Assembly (NCBI GenBank): GCA_028751075.1
Contig: JAQZDA010000020.1
Span: 1-35,975 of the forward strand
Source: Euryarchaeota archaeon Ods02
GTDB taxonomy: Archaea; Halobacteriota; Halobacteria; Halobacteriales; Halorutilaceae
Direction: 5' to 3'
Length of the DNA stretch: 35,975 nt
Part shown: one piece after another, positions 7,096-14,495 of the stretch
Numbering within the stretch: position 1 is the first letter of the stretch
How the letters are laid out: every line of letters starts with the position of its first letter
Program-made: the position numbers and the translations under genes
The notes under the pieces: generated by a model
Database searches by the model: none
The model's input: the letters and a program-made list of their open reading frames with translations, nothing else
What the model was told of the DNA's origin: nothing

Positions 7096-7919
7096 ATCAG
7101 GTCCTCCGGAAGCTCGGGAACCTCCTCTACCGCGTCGATTTCACGCGCGAACTCATAATACTTCCTGAGGCCGCTCTGGTGTTCCCCTGTGAAGCCGTGG
7201 TCGATGAGGTCGAGGTACCGGTTCGCGTACTCCAGCGGAACCTCGACGTCCTCCGCTATATCCCTCGCTATCGAATCCTTCTCCCGATACCCCACCCGCT
7301 TCGACTCCTCCAGCACCTCCGCCAACGCTTCAGCCTCCTCCGGAGAGAGCCCGGTGTACGCCCACAACGCGTACACCATACGCTCCCCCGTCGCATCCTT
7401 CCACATCTCACCGAGGTCGTGGACCTCGACGTCCTCCGCGGGGGCTTCCTCACCGCCTCGACGAGCCATCAACGCGTGGTCACCGATCAACAGCGCCGCC
7501 GACGCGTCGTCCAGCATCGACTCCACGTCGGGGTGCCGTACGTCGAACTCGGGTTCGACGTCGTGGAAGAGCCTGAGCAGTATCTCGAGGAGGACGGTGC
7601 TTGTGGCGCTCGTCGCCGGAACCGCGACCACCTCCCCGTCTAGCTCCTCGGGAGAGCGCCTGGAGAACAGGAGGATGCTGCCTACCTCTCCGTCCGAGGA
7701 CACCGAGAGCCCCGGCAGGAGGCCGTAGTCGGGATTGCGGGCGTACTCCACGCTGGATAAGGGTGCAGCGTCGATGTCGCCTCGTTCCAGCATCGAGTTC
7801 AGAGACCGGGGAAATCCGTCCACCAGCCGTATGTCGAGCTCGGAGTCGACCTCGCCGGACTCCAGTCCGTGGTAGACTGGGTCGCTGTTCGCGAAGTCGA
7901 TGCGTCCGAGCTTCACCAT
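7092..7919 (-). CDS. mqnA: chorismate dehydratase
   Basis: A 275-residue periplasmic-binding-protein-fold enzyme that converts chorismate to 3-[(1-carboxyvinyl)oxy]benzoate, the first futalosine-pathway step. Recognisable blocks are VKLGRIDFANSDPVYHGL at the N terminus, the PRSLNSMLERGDIDAAPLSSVEYA segment, and ALLIGDHAL near residue 142. The ATG at 7919 overlaps the end of the upstream MqnE-like gene; longer frames would run into it. Downstream it overlaps mqnC by ATGA. Context and motifs agree, so the call is firm. Confidence 0.9.
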   Translation of the reverse strand: MVKLGRIDFANSDPVYHGLESGEVDSELDIRLVDGFPRSLNSMLERGDIDAAPLSSVEYARNPDYGLLPGLSVSSDGEVGSILLFSRRSPEELDGEVVAVPATSATSTVLLEILLRLFHDVEPEFDVRHPDVESMLDDASAALLIGDHALMARRGGEEAPAEDVEVHDLGEMWKDATGERMVYALWAYTGLSPEEAEALAEVLEESKRVGYREKDSIARDIAEDVEVPLEYANRYLDLIDHGFTGEHQSGLRKYYEFAREIDAVEEVPELPEDLI

Positions 7920-8584
7920 GGCGTCGAACCTCCGTCTCCGGGGTTCGCGGCGTCGGTTCCTCGTTCGACGGCTTCGAACCCCAGGTCTCCGGCTAGCAGT
8001 TCGACGTCTCGTACGTCTTCCTCCCCGTCGACGAAGCCGACGTCGTCGACGCCGAACTCCAGGGACGTCTGAACGATTTTCTCCCCCGCTTTCTCCCGAT
8101 CCAGCCTCACGTGTTCGTTGCTGAACATCAACCTCGCAGTAGCCGCCGCAGCCAGGTCCTCGTACGCGGTCGTCCGACCAGCCGGAGCCATCTCCACCGC
8201 CCTCAACTGTTCGTCCGCTTCGTAGAGGTCGACGAGCTCGGACGCGACGTCCTCGAGGTCGCGGTCGCCGTAATGTACGCGGTAGTCCGTAGCGACGCCG
8301 ACGTCCCACGCCATCCCGTGCTCCCTCAGGCCGTGTTCAGCCGCTCCCACGAAGACGTCGACGTCATCGGGGTCCACGTCCTCGAAATCCTCCAGGGAAA
8401 CCTCAGTGTACACCGAACCGTCGATCTCGTCAGCTTTCGACAGCCATCCATAGTAGACTCGTTCGCCGAACAGCTCCCGACGTATCTCCTGCGCCCTCCG
8501 ACCTAGCCCCACGACATCCGTGGACTCCAGGGACGCCGCCACCTCCTCTTTCGACGAGAGGTCGTCGGTGGCGGACTGTTCCAT
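7913..8584 (-). CDS. MqnE/CofH-like protein lacking the radical-SAM core
   Basis: A 223-residue protein with no cysteine at all. Residues about 23-46 (DVVGLGRRAQEIRRELFGERVYY) resemble the N terminus of aminofutalosine synthase MqnE just before its cluster motif. Residues 135-185 (GRTTAYEDLAAAATARLMFSN, then GEKIVQTSLEFGVDDVGFVD) resemble the C-terminal domain of MqnE/CofH. The central barrel with the CxxxCxxC motif is missing and replaced by about 85 acidic residues (HYGDRDLEDVASELVDLYEA and others). The frame is intact and acidic, so this is not simple decay. It leads the mqn operon, overlapping mqnA. It may be a partner subunit, a pseudoenzyme or a repurposed protein. Confidence 0.6.
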   Translation of the reverse strand: MEQSATDDLSSKEEVAASLESTDVVGLGRRAQEIRRELFGERVYYGWLSKADEIDGSVYTEVSLEDFEDVDPDDVDVFVGAAEHGLREHGMAWDVGVATDYRVHYGDRDLEDVASELVDLYEADEQLRAVEMAPAGRTTAYEDLAAAATARLMFSNEHVRLDREKAGEKIVQTSLEFGVDDVGFVDGEEDVRDVELLAGDLGFEAVERGTDAANPGDGGSTPW

Positions 8585-8606
8585 GGAGCTACCGTTGGGC
8601 TGCGTC

Positions 8607-8617
8607 GGCTAAAAGCC
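8607..8617 (-). promoter_or_regulatory. palindromic TATA-like box of the mqn operon
   Basis: GGCTAAAAGCC lies 23-33 nt upstream of the first mqn start codon; its arms GGCT and AGCC are complementary. Spacing fits a near-leaderless transcript. Confidence 0.55.
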
Positions 8618-8675
8618 TGTCCAAGCCGGTGTCTTCAAGGCTGACGCTGATGCAGCGTGGTTCTCTGAGATAAGT

Positions 8676-8983
8676 ACGCGGACGTCCGGGTGGACCGTCT
8701 CCGGCAGCCGGGTTTAGCCGGTCGCCTTCTCCGCCCCGCGACCCCGCGAGCGACGGATGTCGACGGGTGGGCTGCTCGCTTCCGCGCCTGACCCGCTGCC
8801 CGTCGCTAAGATGCGTACGCCGTCCCTCCGGACGACGCCGCATCACCTCCGGCCCCGCGGGACGAGGCTTCGACGTCGGCTTCCGGGACCCCGCCGCCTT
8901 CGACGGTCTCCCCGGAGTTCTCGCCCCCGCTGAAGACGGTTTGCGGTGGAGGTGACGCCTAACCACCCGGGCTAGTCCGCCCC
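8676..8983 (-). ncRNA. ffs: signal recognition particle 7S RNA
   Basis: On the reverse strand the region contains the archaeal SRP RNA signatures. The 5' part reads CTAGCCCGGGTGGTTAGGCG followed by TCACC (helices 1-4). The helix 8 block contains GGGTCAGGCGCGGAAGCGAG and AGCAGCC (plus-strand positions about 8763-8805), which is the SRP54-binding tip with the GGAA tetraloop region and the asymmetric loop. The ends pair as helix 1: GCGGAC (8975-8980) with GTCCGC (8678-8683), flanked by CCCGG/CCGGG. Length of about 305 nt matches haloarchaeal 7S RNA. Exact termini are inferred from the pairing and may be off by a few nucleotides. This region has no credible protein gene. Confidence 0.9.
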
Positions 8984-9002
8984 TAACCTATCGCGGGCGC
9001 AG

Positions 9003-9010
9003 GTAAAAAC
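9003..9010 (-). promoter_or_regulatory. TATA-like box of the SRP RNA gene
   Basis: Reverse-strand GTTTTTAC lies 20-28 nt upstream of the inferred SRP RNA 5' end. It sits between the divergent SRP RNA and SAM hydrolase genes. Confidence 0.5.
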
Positions 9011-9056
9011 GCTGTGAAACGCCGGACGTATAGGCGACGCAACCGTAGAGGCAGCC

Positions 9057-9818
9057 ATGACTGTAGTCCTGCTTACGGACTTCGACGACTACTACCCAGC
9101 GTCGATGAAAGGAGTCCTCGAACGCCACGGCGTAGCGTACACCGACGGATACCACGGAGTCAGCCGCGGCGACGTACACACCGCTGCGTTCGCATTGAAG
9201 GAGTACGCCCGCGAGTACCCCGCAGGCACCGTACACTGCGTCGTCGTCGACCCCGGAGTCGGCACCGACCGCGCCGCCGTAGCCGTCGAGAGCGGCGGCC
9301 AGGTCTTCGTCGGCCCCGACAACGGCGTCCTCCACCCCGCCGCAACCGCGGCAGGCGACCCCACGTACTACCTCGTCACCGACAGAGACCCCGAGGTCGC
9401 TACCTTCCACGGAAGAGACGTCTTCGCCCCCGTGGCGGCGCGGATCGCAGCCGGCGAACCACCGTCGGAGCTCGGGGAAGAGACGGCGGAGCACGAGGAG
9501 CTCGCCTTCCACGAAGCCCGCGTCGTCGACGGCGAAGCCAAGGCGGAGGTGCTGTACGTCGACCGGTTCGGCAACGTCGTCACCACCCTCTCCGCGGAAG
9601 AGATGATGGACCACGTCGACTTCGGCGACACCATCGGAGTCGACGGCAAGGAGCTACCTCTGGAGCCCTCGTACGGACACGTAGCCGAAGGAGAAAACCT
9701 CGCTACCGTCGGCAGCCACCGCCAGCTCGAGATAGCGGTGAACGACGGAAGCGCAGCCGAAGAGTTCGACCACTCGGTGGGGGACACCGTCCACGTCGAC
9801 GTCACGGGAAGCAGTTAA
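9057..9818 (+). CDS. SAM hydrolase (adenosine-forming, DUF62 family)
   Basis: A 253-residue member of the S-adenosyl-L-methionine hydroxide adenosyltransferase family, related to bacterial fluorinase and chlorinase but hydrolytic. It splits SAM into adenosine and methionine using water. The catalytic set is seen as VVDPGVGTDR (Asp and Arg), FVGPDNG and TFHGRDVFAP (His). DRFGNVVTT marks the start of the C-terminal domain. The N-terminal TDFDDYYPASMKGV is two residues shorter than the classic TDFGxxDxYVGxMKG form. It is the first gene of a rightward run, and its TAA overlaps the likely TATA box of prs. Confidence 0.85.
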   Translation: MTVVLLTDFDDYYPASMKGVLERHGVAYTDGYHGVSRGDVHTAAFALKEYAREYPAGTVHCVVVDPGVGTDRAAVAVESGGQVFVGPDNGVLHPAATAAGDPTYYLVTDRDPEVATFHGRDVFAPVAARIAAGEPPSELGEETAEHEELAFHEARVVDGEAKAEVLYVDRFGNVVTTLSAEEMMDHVDFGDTIGVDGKELPLEPSYGHVAEGENLATVGSHRQLEIAVNDGSAAEEFDHSVGDTVHVDVTGSS

Positions 9819-9821
9819 GGG
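9815..9821 (+). promoter_or_regulatory. TATA-like box for prs
   Basis: GTTAAGG overlaps the stop codon of the SAM hydrolase gene and lies 26-32 nt before the prs ATG, so prs may have its own promoter. Confidence 0.4.
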
Positions 9822-9846
9822 TGCCGCCGATTTCCACTTTACCAAG

Positions 9847-10689
9847 ATGATAGTCTCCGGATCCCATAGCCAGGTCCTCGCCTCCCGGCTCTCCCGCTTG
9901 CTCGACAGACCGCTCGCCGACGTGGAGTACAGGATGTTCCCCGACGGCGAACGCCTCGTCCGCGTGCGAGACACCGACGACCACGCTGTCGTCGTAGCCT
10001 CCACAGCCACGGACGCCGAGTGGATAGAGTTACTTCAGATCCTCGACTGCCTCCGAGACGCAGAAAGCGTCGACGTCGTCCTGCCTTACATGGGATACAG
10101 CCGACAGGACCAGGAGTTCGAAGACGGGGAAGCCGTCACCGCACGCGCCGTCGCCGAAGCCCTGCCGCCGGTTACCTCCGTCACCACGGTGAACGTCCAC
10201 GAACCCGCTGTCCTCGACTGGTTCCCCGCGGAAGAGACCCACGACGTCGACGCGTCCCCCGCTTTGGCGGAGAGGTTCCTCGACCTCGAGAACCCGCTAG
10301 CGCTCGCACCCGACGAAGGCGCCGTCCCGCTCGCGGAGTCGTTCGCCAGCGCCCACGGAGCAGCCGACGTCGACCACCTTGTGAAGCACAGGTTGAACGG
10401 CGAGGAGGTCGAGCTCGAGACCAAGGAGCTGGCGGTGGAAGACCGCGACGTAGTGGTGGTCGACGACATGATAGCGACCGGCGGCACCGTCAGCGAAGCC
10501 GTCGAGATGATAGACCGCCAGGGTGCAGCCAGCGTCCACGCCGCCTGCGTACACCCAGTGTTTGCCCGCGACGCCGTAGTCCGACTCCACCGAGCGGGCG
10601 TCGAACGACTCGTCGCAGCCGACACCCTGGAGTCCACGGCGGCGGAGGCGTCGGTCGCGGAAACGCTGGCAGACCACCTGAGGAGGTGA
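9847..10689 (+). CDS. prs: ribose-phosphate pyrophosphokinase (PRPP synthetase)
   Basis: A 280-residue enzyme that makes 5-phosphoribosyl 1-diphosphate from ribose 5-phosphate and ATP for nucleotide, histidine and tryptophan synthesis. Motifs are MIVSGSHSQVLASRLS, the flexible-loop region PYMGYSRQDQEF (residues 78-89) and the PRPP-binding loop VVVVDDMIATGGT (residues 203-215). The length is slightly below bacterial Prs (about 315) and normal for archaeal forms. The TGA at 10687-10689 is immediately followed by the CYTH gene, so the two are likely co-transcribed. Confidence 0.93.
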   Translation: MIVSGSHSQVLASRLSRLLDRPLADVEYRMFPDGERLVRVRDTDDHAVVVASTATDAEWIELLQILDCLRDAESVDVVLPYMGYSRQDQEFEDGEAVTARAVAEALPPVTSVTTVNVHEPAVLDWFPAEETHDVDASPALAERFLDLENPLALAPDEGAVPLAESFASAHGAADVDHLVKHRLNGEEVELETKELAVEDRDVVVVDDMIATGGTVSEAVEMIDRQGAASVHAACVHPVFARDAVVRLHRAGVERLVAADTLESTAAEASVAETLADHLRR

Positions 10690-10694
10690 CTCTG

Positions 10695-11237
10695 ATGGTG
10701 GTAGAGGTGGAGATGAAGGTCGAGGCAGATCACGACGACGTCGTCGACCGGCTGGAGAAGGTCGGCGCGGAAGCCCACGGCGAGAAGACGCAGCATGACG
10801 TCTACTACAGCGCCCCCCACCGGGACTTCAGCGAGACCGACGAAGCGCTGCGCACCAGGCGGGAGGACGGCGACGTCTACGTGACGTACAAGGGCCCCAA
10901 GCTCGACCGGTCGACGAAGAGCCGTCGGGAGGTAGACCTCAGGGTCGGCAGCCTCGACGTCGCCGACGACCTCCTGAAGTCGCTGGGGTTCACGGAGTTC
11001 GGACGCGTCCATAAACACCGGAGGAAGTACGTCTACGGAGACTACGTCGTGGTGCTCGACGACGTCGAAGGCCTCGATGAGTACGTCGAGGTAGAGACCG
11101 TGGTCGGAGAGGACGAGTGGGAGGAAGCTCGCGAGGGCGTGCGGGAGATGCTGCGGAGGCTGCAGCTCGATCCGTCGAAGGGGATACGGGACAGCTACCT
11201 CCAGCTGCTTCATGGCTCCGGAGAGCAGGGGGGTTGA
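10695..11237 (+). CDS. CYTH-domain protein (CyaB/thiamine-triphosphatase-like)
   Basis: A 180-residue CYTH-fold protein. The signature EVEMKV at the N terminus is the ExExK triad. Further acidic and basic tunnel residues appear in DEALRTRREDG, VYVTYKGPK, RREVD, RRKYVYG and VVVLDDVEGL with YVEVET. The family includes class IV adenylate cyclases and inorganic triphosphatases. Archaeal members are often annotated CyaB, but their reaction is mostly untested. An AGGAGG lies just before the ATG at 10695. A GTG at 10686 is in frame and overlaps the prs stop (GTGA), so a start three codons earlier is possible. Confidence 0.85.
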   Translation: MVVEVEMKVEADHDDVVDRLEKVGAEAHGEKTQHDVYYSAPHRDFSETDEALRTRREDGDVYVTYKGPKLDRSTKSRREVDLRVGSLDVADDLLKSLGFTEFGRVHKHRRKYVYGDYVVVLDDVEGLDEYVEVETVVGEDEWEEAREGVREMLRRLQLDPSKGIRDSYLQLLHGSGEQGG

Positions 11238-11911
11238 CGTTGCTCGCCCGAGGCGCGGAACGCTGGATAGCCGTCGCCTGCCTCCCCGCGTTAGCCGCGC
11301 TCGCCACCTCCGCACCAGCTTTCGCCGGCCTTCCCGGCGCCCCCCTCTCCGCCGCCGCGCCGCTCTCGGTCGCGCTGTCTCCACTACCGCTCTTCGTCGC
11401 GTTCTTCTTCCGCGACCCCGAACGCACGCCCGAGGCTGAAGGCGTGCTGTCGCCCGCGGACGGACGTCTGCAGCGCGTCGTCGAGGACGACGGCCGCGTA
11501 ACCCTCGTGGTGTTCATGCGGCTGAGGGACGTCCACGTCAACCGCGTACCCGTCGACGCCTCCGTCACGTCGGTCGAACACCAGATCGGCGGACATCTGC
11601 CGGCGTTCACGAAAGCCAGCGAACGCAACGAACGCACCACCACGACGCTGGAGGCCGCCGACGGCATCTACGAAGTCGAACAGGTGGCCGGCACCGTAGC
11701 CCGCCGCATCACCACGTACGTCGACGCAGCCGACAGGGTGGAACGCGGCGGCCGGCTCGGACATATAGCGTTCAGCAGCCGAGTAGACCTCACCTTACCC
11801 GCTTGCTACGACGTCGGAGACCTCGAGGTCGGGGAAGGTGATGTATTAGCTGCGGGGGAGTCCGTCGTGGCATCCAACGACGGTGAAGAAGCCGCAACCG
11901 CCGACGGATGA
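11234..11911 (+). CDS. archaetidylserine decarboxylase-like proenzyme
   Basis: A 225-residue phosphatidylserine-decarboxylase-family protein. These make archaetidylethanolamine in the membrane and self-cleave to form a pyruvoyl group. The N-terminal half is hydrophobic (about 11-59, likely two membrane segments). FFRDPERTP, SPADGRLQ and RLRDVHVNRVPVD are family blocks, the last supplying the Asp-x-His. The processing site is GHIAFSSRVDLTLP: residues 181-182 are Ser-Ser where relatives have Gly-Ser. I choose the TTG at 11234 because it overlaps the CYTH stop (TTGA) and precedes the hydrophobic segment; a TTG at 11240 is an alternative. This family is associated with archaeosortase, encoded next. 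Confidence 0.8.
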   Translation: MTLLARGAERWIAVACLPALAALATSAPAFAGLPGAPLSAAAPLSVALSPLPLFVAFFFRDPERTPEAEGVLSPADGRLQRVVEDDGRVTLVVFMRLRDVHVNRVPVDASVTSVEHQIGGHLPAFTKASERNERTTTTLEAADGIYEVEQVAGTVARRITTYVDAADRVERGGRLGHIAFSSRVDLTLPACYDVGDLEVGEGDVLAAGESVVASNDGEEAATADG

Positions 11912-11960
11912 ACGGTCTCGTCCACGGTATTGCCCGGGGCAGCGCACTACAGCAGTAGGT

Positions 11961-11967
11961 TTTTAGC
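11961..11967 (+). promoter_or_regulatory. TATA box for archaeosortase A
   Basis: TTTTAGC lies 28-34 nt upstream of the ATG at 11995, consistent with a leaderless or nearly leaderless mRNA. Confidence 0.55.
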
Positions 11968-11994
11968 CGCAGAACGGCTATACACGGGACACCG

Positions 11995-12894
11995 ATGGAA
12001 CTACTGTCTATCTGGCTCGTTCTCTGGCTGGCGATAGCGTTGTTCGTCGCCAGCATCTTCCTCGACCGACGCGCCCATTATATCGCAGCTGCAGGCTGGG
12101 TCTTGTTCGGAGCGTTCTGGTTCGCGCGACTGCCGGTCTACCTCGACGAGAACAGCGCGATCAAGATAGCGTTGAGCCTCGCCGCACTCCCCGCCGGCGT
12201 CTACGTAGGCTACCTCGTCTACCTCCAGCGACACGACGTACTGCTGAAGGTCAGCCAGATGGTCGCAGCGATGGGACTGTTCTACCTGCCTTTCGTCTTC
12301 GTCGCACCTCTCAACCAGCTGCTGATAGAGCACACCGCCGCCCAGACCTTCCGGATACAGAGCCTCCTCGGCATCGACGTCGCGTTGCAGGAGCGTGACG
12401 GCCTCGACAAGATGCTCGTCGTCACCAACCCCGCCACCGGAGAGGAATGGAGGACCTACATCATCCTCGCGTGCACGGGAATCGGAGCGGCGTCGATGTT
12501 CGCAGGCATCATCGCCGCCGTCGACGCACCTATCAGGCGTAAGATGCAGGCGTTGGCGTTCGCAATCCCCGTCATCTACCTCTTGAACCTCGTGCGTAAC
12601 GTCTTCATCTCGACGGCGTACGGCCACCAGTGGTTCAGCTACGGAGAACCAACGGTATTGAACGTCGTCGGCGGCTACGAGGGGTACGCGAGCTTCTTCT
12701 GGGCGGACAAGGTGATATCGCAGGGTGGCGCCGTCGTAGCGCTCGTAGCTATCCTGCTGGTGGTATCGAGGATACTTCCGGAGGTCATGGAGGTCGTCGA
12801 CGACGTCCTAGAGGTCTTCGGGCTCACGCCGCCGGCTGAAGCGGAACCCGAAGCCGAGGCGGCTACGGACGCCGAGGCGAAGCCCTCGGACTGA
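11995..12894 (+). CDS. artA: archaeosortase A
   Basis: A 299-residue polytopic membrane protein with roughly seven to eight hydrophobic segments. It is the transpeptidase-like enzyme that processes PGF-CTERM proteins such as the S-layer glycoprotein and couples them to membrane lipid. Catalytic Cys160 sits in ILACTGIGA and Arg201 in LLNLVRNVF, the canonical exosortase/archaeosortase order. The third conserved basic position, Arg in better-studied relatives, appears here as Lys239 in FFWADKVISQ. The C terminus (residues 275-299) is an acidic Ala/Glu tail. The archaetidylserine decarboxylase next door fits the lipid-anchoring role. Confidence 0.9.
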   Translation: MELLSIWLVLWLAIALFVASIFLDRRAHYIAAAGWVLFGAFWFARLPVYLDENSAIKIALSLAALPAGVYVGYLVYLQRHDVLLKVSQMVAAMGLFYLPFVFVAPLNQLLIEHTAAQTFRIQSLLGIDVALQERDGLDKMLVVTNPATGEEWRTYIILACTGIGAASMFAGIIAAVDAPIRRKMQALAFAIPVIYLLNLVRNVFISTAYGHQWFSYGEPTVLNVVGGYEGYASFFWADKVISQGGAVVALVAILLVVSRILPEVMEVVDDVLEVFGLTPPAEAEPEAEAATDAEAKPSD

Positions 12895-12896
12895 CG

Positions 12897-13601
12897 ATGA
12901 AGGACTGGACCCCCGACGACATGGTGTTCCGCGATAGAGCCGTCTACCTCCCCGAGATAGACGCGCTGTCGTTGAGCGACCTCCACGTCGGCATCGAACG
13001 AGCCGCGATACGTGACGGAACGTCGATGCCGACGAAGGAAGCCGACACCCTGAAGTCGAACATCCTCGGCCTCCTCGGGGAGTTCCAGCCGTCGACGGTG
13101 GTGTTCGACGGCGACGTACACCACGAGTTCGGCGGCCTCGGAGACGCAGGTGACACCATCCAGGAGATGAGGGAGATGGTGGAGAACGCCGGTGCTGAAC
13201 CGGTGTTCGTCGAAGGCAACCACGACACGATGCTCGACTCGGTCGTGGAGACCGTGGACTGGCATCGGATGGAGGACGTCGTCTTCGTGCACGGCGACCG
13301 CGTGCCCGCGGACATGCCGCAGGACGCCGCGCTGTACGTCGTCGGCCACGACCACCCCGCCGTCGAGATAGAGATGCAGAAGATAGAGTGCTACCTCCTC
13401 GGCCCCTGCATCGACGGACACGTATTGATGACGCCGGCTTTCAACGAGCTCGTCCGCGGAGTCGTCGTCAACAGGATGACCGCCGGCGAGTTCATGTCGC
13501 CGTTCATCAGGCCGCCCATCGAGGAGTTCCAGGTGATAGTGGAGGACGAAGGCGAGGTCCACGAGTTCCCGCCGTTAGGGGAGTTCCGACATATGCTGTA
13601 G
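12897..13601 (+). CDS. metallophosphoesterase (calcineurin-like)
   Basis: A 234-residue calcineurin-like phosphoesterase. Metal-binding motifs in order are D28-x-H30 (LSDLHVG), VVFDGDVHHEF, GNHD, VFVHGDR and VVGHDHP. It belongs to the archaeal single-domain group whose substrate (cyclic nucleotide, nucleotide or phosphoprotein) is not established. It begins 2 bp after the archaeosortase stop, so the two are surely co-transcribed. Whether it has a part in C-terminal protein processing is unknown. Confidence 0.87.
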   Translation: MKDWTPDDMVFRDRAVYLPEIDALSLSDLHVGIERAAIRDGTSMPTKEADTLKSNILGLLGEFQPSTVVFDGDVHHEFGGLGDAGDTIQEMREMVENAGAEPVFVEGNHDTMLDSVVETVDWHRMEDVVFVHGDRVPADMPQDAALYVVGHDHPAVEIEMQKIECYLLGPCIDGHVLMTPAFNELVRGVVVNRMTAGEFMSPFIRPPIEEFQVIVEDEGEVHEFPPLGEFRHML

Positions 13602-13648
13602 ACCGAGTCGTCGAAGGATGTGCAGGCAGACGGTGGATGTAACTCGAA

Positions 13649-13658
13649 GGGTTAAACC
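13649..13658 (+). promoter_or_regulatory. TATA-like box for grpE
   Basis: GGGTTAAACC lies 32-41 nt upstream of the GrpE ATG at 13690, in an 88-bp gap after the metallophosphoesterase stop. Confidence 0.5.
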
Positions 13659-13689
13659 ACCTCCTGCGCCTACCGAACTCCAGATAGAT

Positions 13690-14406
13690 ATGTCGGAAGA
13701 GACCGAGGCCCAGGTGACCGGAGACCCCGAGGCCGAAGCCGGTGAAGGCGACGGAGCCGCTGACGGCGACGGAACAGCAGTGGAGGCCGAGGCAGACGAC
13801 GCGGAAGTTGGAGTGGGTGAAGAACCAGCGGATACGGATGAGGAACAGCCGCGAGACGACGAGGGGTCCGACGAGGAAAAGCAGGACGAGGAGGACGAGC
13901 TTCAGAAGGTTCGAGAGGAGATACAGGTTCTGCGGGCGAAGAACCAGAAGCTAGAAAGTGAACGCGACGACCTCGAAAGCCGGTTGAAACGCGTTCAGGC
14001 GGACTTCGAGAACTACAAACGCAGGGCGGAGGAGAAGATAGAGCGAGCGCGGCAGCGCGGCGTCGAAGACGTCGTCGAGGACCTCGTCTCGGTGAAGGAC
14101 GACGTCGAACGCGCCCTCGAAGCAGGTGAAGACGCCGACCCCCTGGAGTCGCTGGAGATGCTCGACGGACAGCTCGACGACGTCCTCCGTGGCTACGGCG
14201 TCGAACGCGTGGAACCCACCGGCGAGCTCGACCCCGAGAAGCACGAGGCCGTCATGCGGGTCGACAGCAGCGAACACGGGGAAGGCGAGGTCGTCGAGGT
14301 CCACGAACCCGGCTACGTCGTCGACGGCCGTGTCGTCCGGACGGCGAAGGTCAGCGTCGCCAGCGGAGACGACGAAGCTGACGAAGAAAGCCAGGATAGA
14401 GCGTAG
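13690..14406 (+). CDS. grpE: GrpE nucleotide exchange factor
   Basis: A 238-residue cochaperone that releases ADP from DnaK. Residues 1-75 are a disordered, extremely acidic Glu/Asp/Gly leader. Residues about 76-125 form the long dimerisation coiled coil ([40 protein letters not shown]). The C-terminal beta domain follows, with [20 protein letters not shown] and [16 protein letters not shown]. The ATG at 13690 is chosen because it begins the acidic leader and has a TATA-like box upstream; an open frame extends earlier but looks non-coding. It is followed by dnaK and dnaJ. Confidence 0.93.
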   Translation: MSEETEAQVTGDPEAEAGEGDGAADGDGTAVEAEADDAEVGVGEEPADTDEEQPRDDEGSDEEKQDEEDELQKVREEIQVLRAKNQKLESERDDLESRLKRVQADFENYKRRAEEKIERARQRGVEDVVEDLVSVKDDVERALEAGEDADPLESLEMLDGQLDDVLRGYGVERVEPTGELDPEKHEAVMRVDSSEHGEGEVVEVHEPGYVVDGRVVRTAKVSVASGDDEADEESQDRA

Positions 14407-14455
14407 TTCGCGACCGCCGTCGGGATTATTTTCCCGTTATTCCTGGCTGTTATGA

Positions 14456-14471
14456 GAAGGCTTTAGCCTTC
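14456..14471 (+). promoter_or_regulatory. palindrome over the dnaK promoter
   Basis: GAAGGCTTTAGCCTTC is a 6-bp inverted repeat around TTTA, 25-40 nt upstream of the dnaK ATG, exactly where a TATA box should be. It may be a promoter with an overlapping operator, or a grpE 3' hairpin. Confidence 0.55.
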
Positions 14472-14495
14472 CAACCGGATTACCTCAAACCAACC

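Noticed and set aside
8589..8966. A reverse-strand open frame of 125 codons, rich in Arg and Pro
   Set aside because: It lies within the SRP RNA gene and its basic composition is opposite to the acidic proteins around it.
10086..11384. A 432-codon open frame antisense to prs and the CYTH gene
   Set aside because: It crosses two clear genes, has low-complexity Ser/Thr/Ala/Arg composition and no motif.
11908..11958. A 16-codon frame starting in an ATGA overlap with the decarboxylase stop
   Set aside because: It ends at TAG 37 nt before artA, which has its own TATA box, so it does not bridge two genes like the other micro-ORFs.
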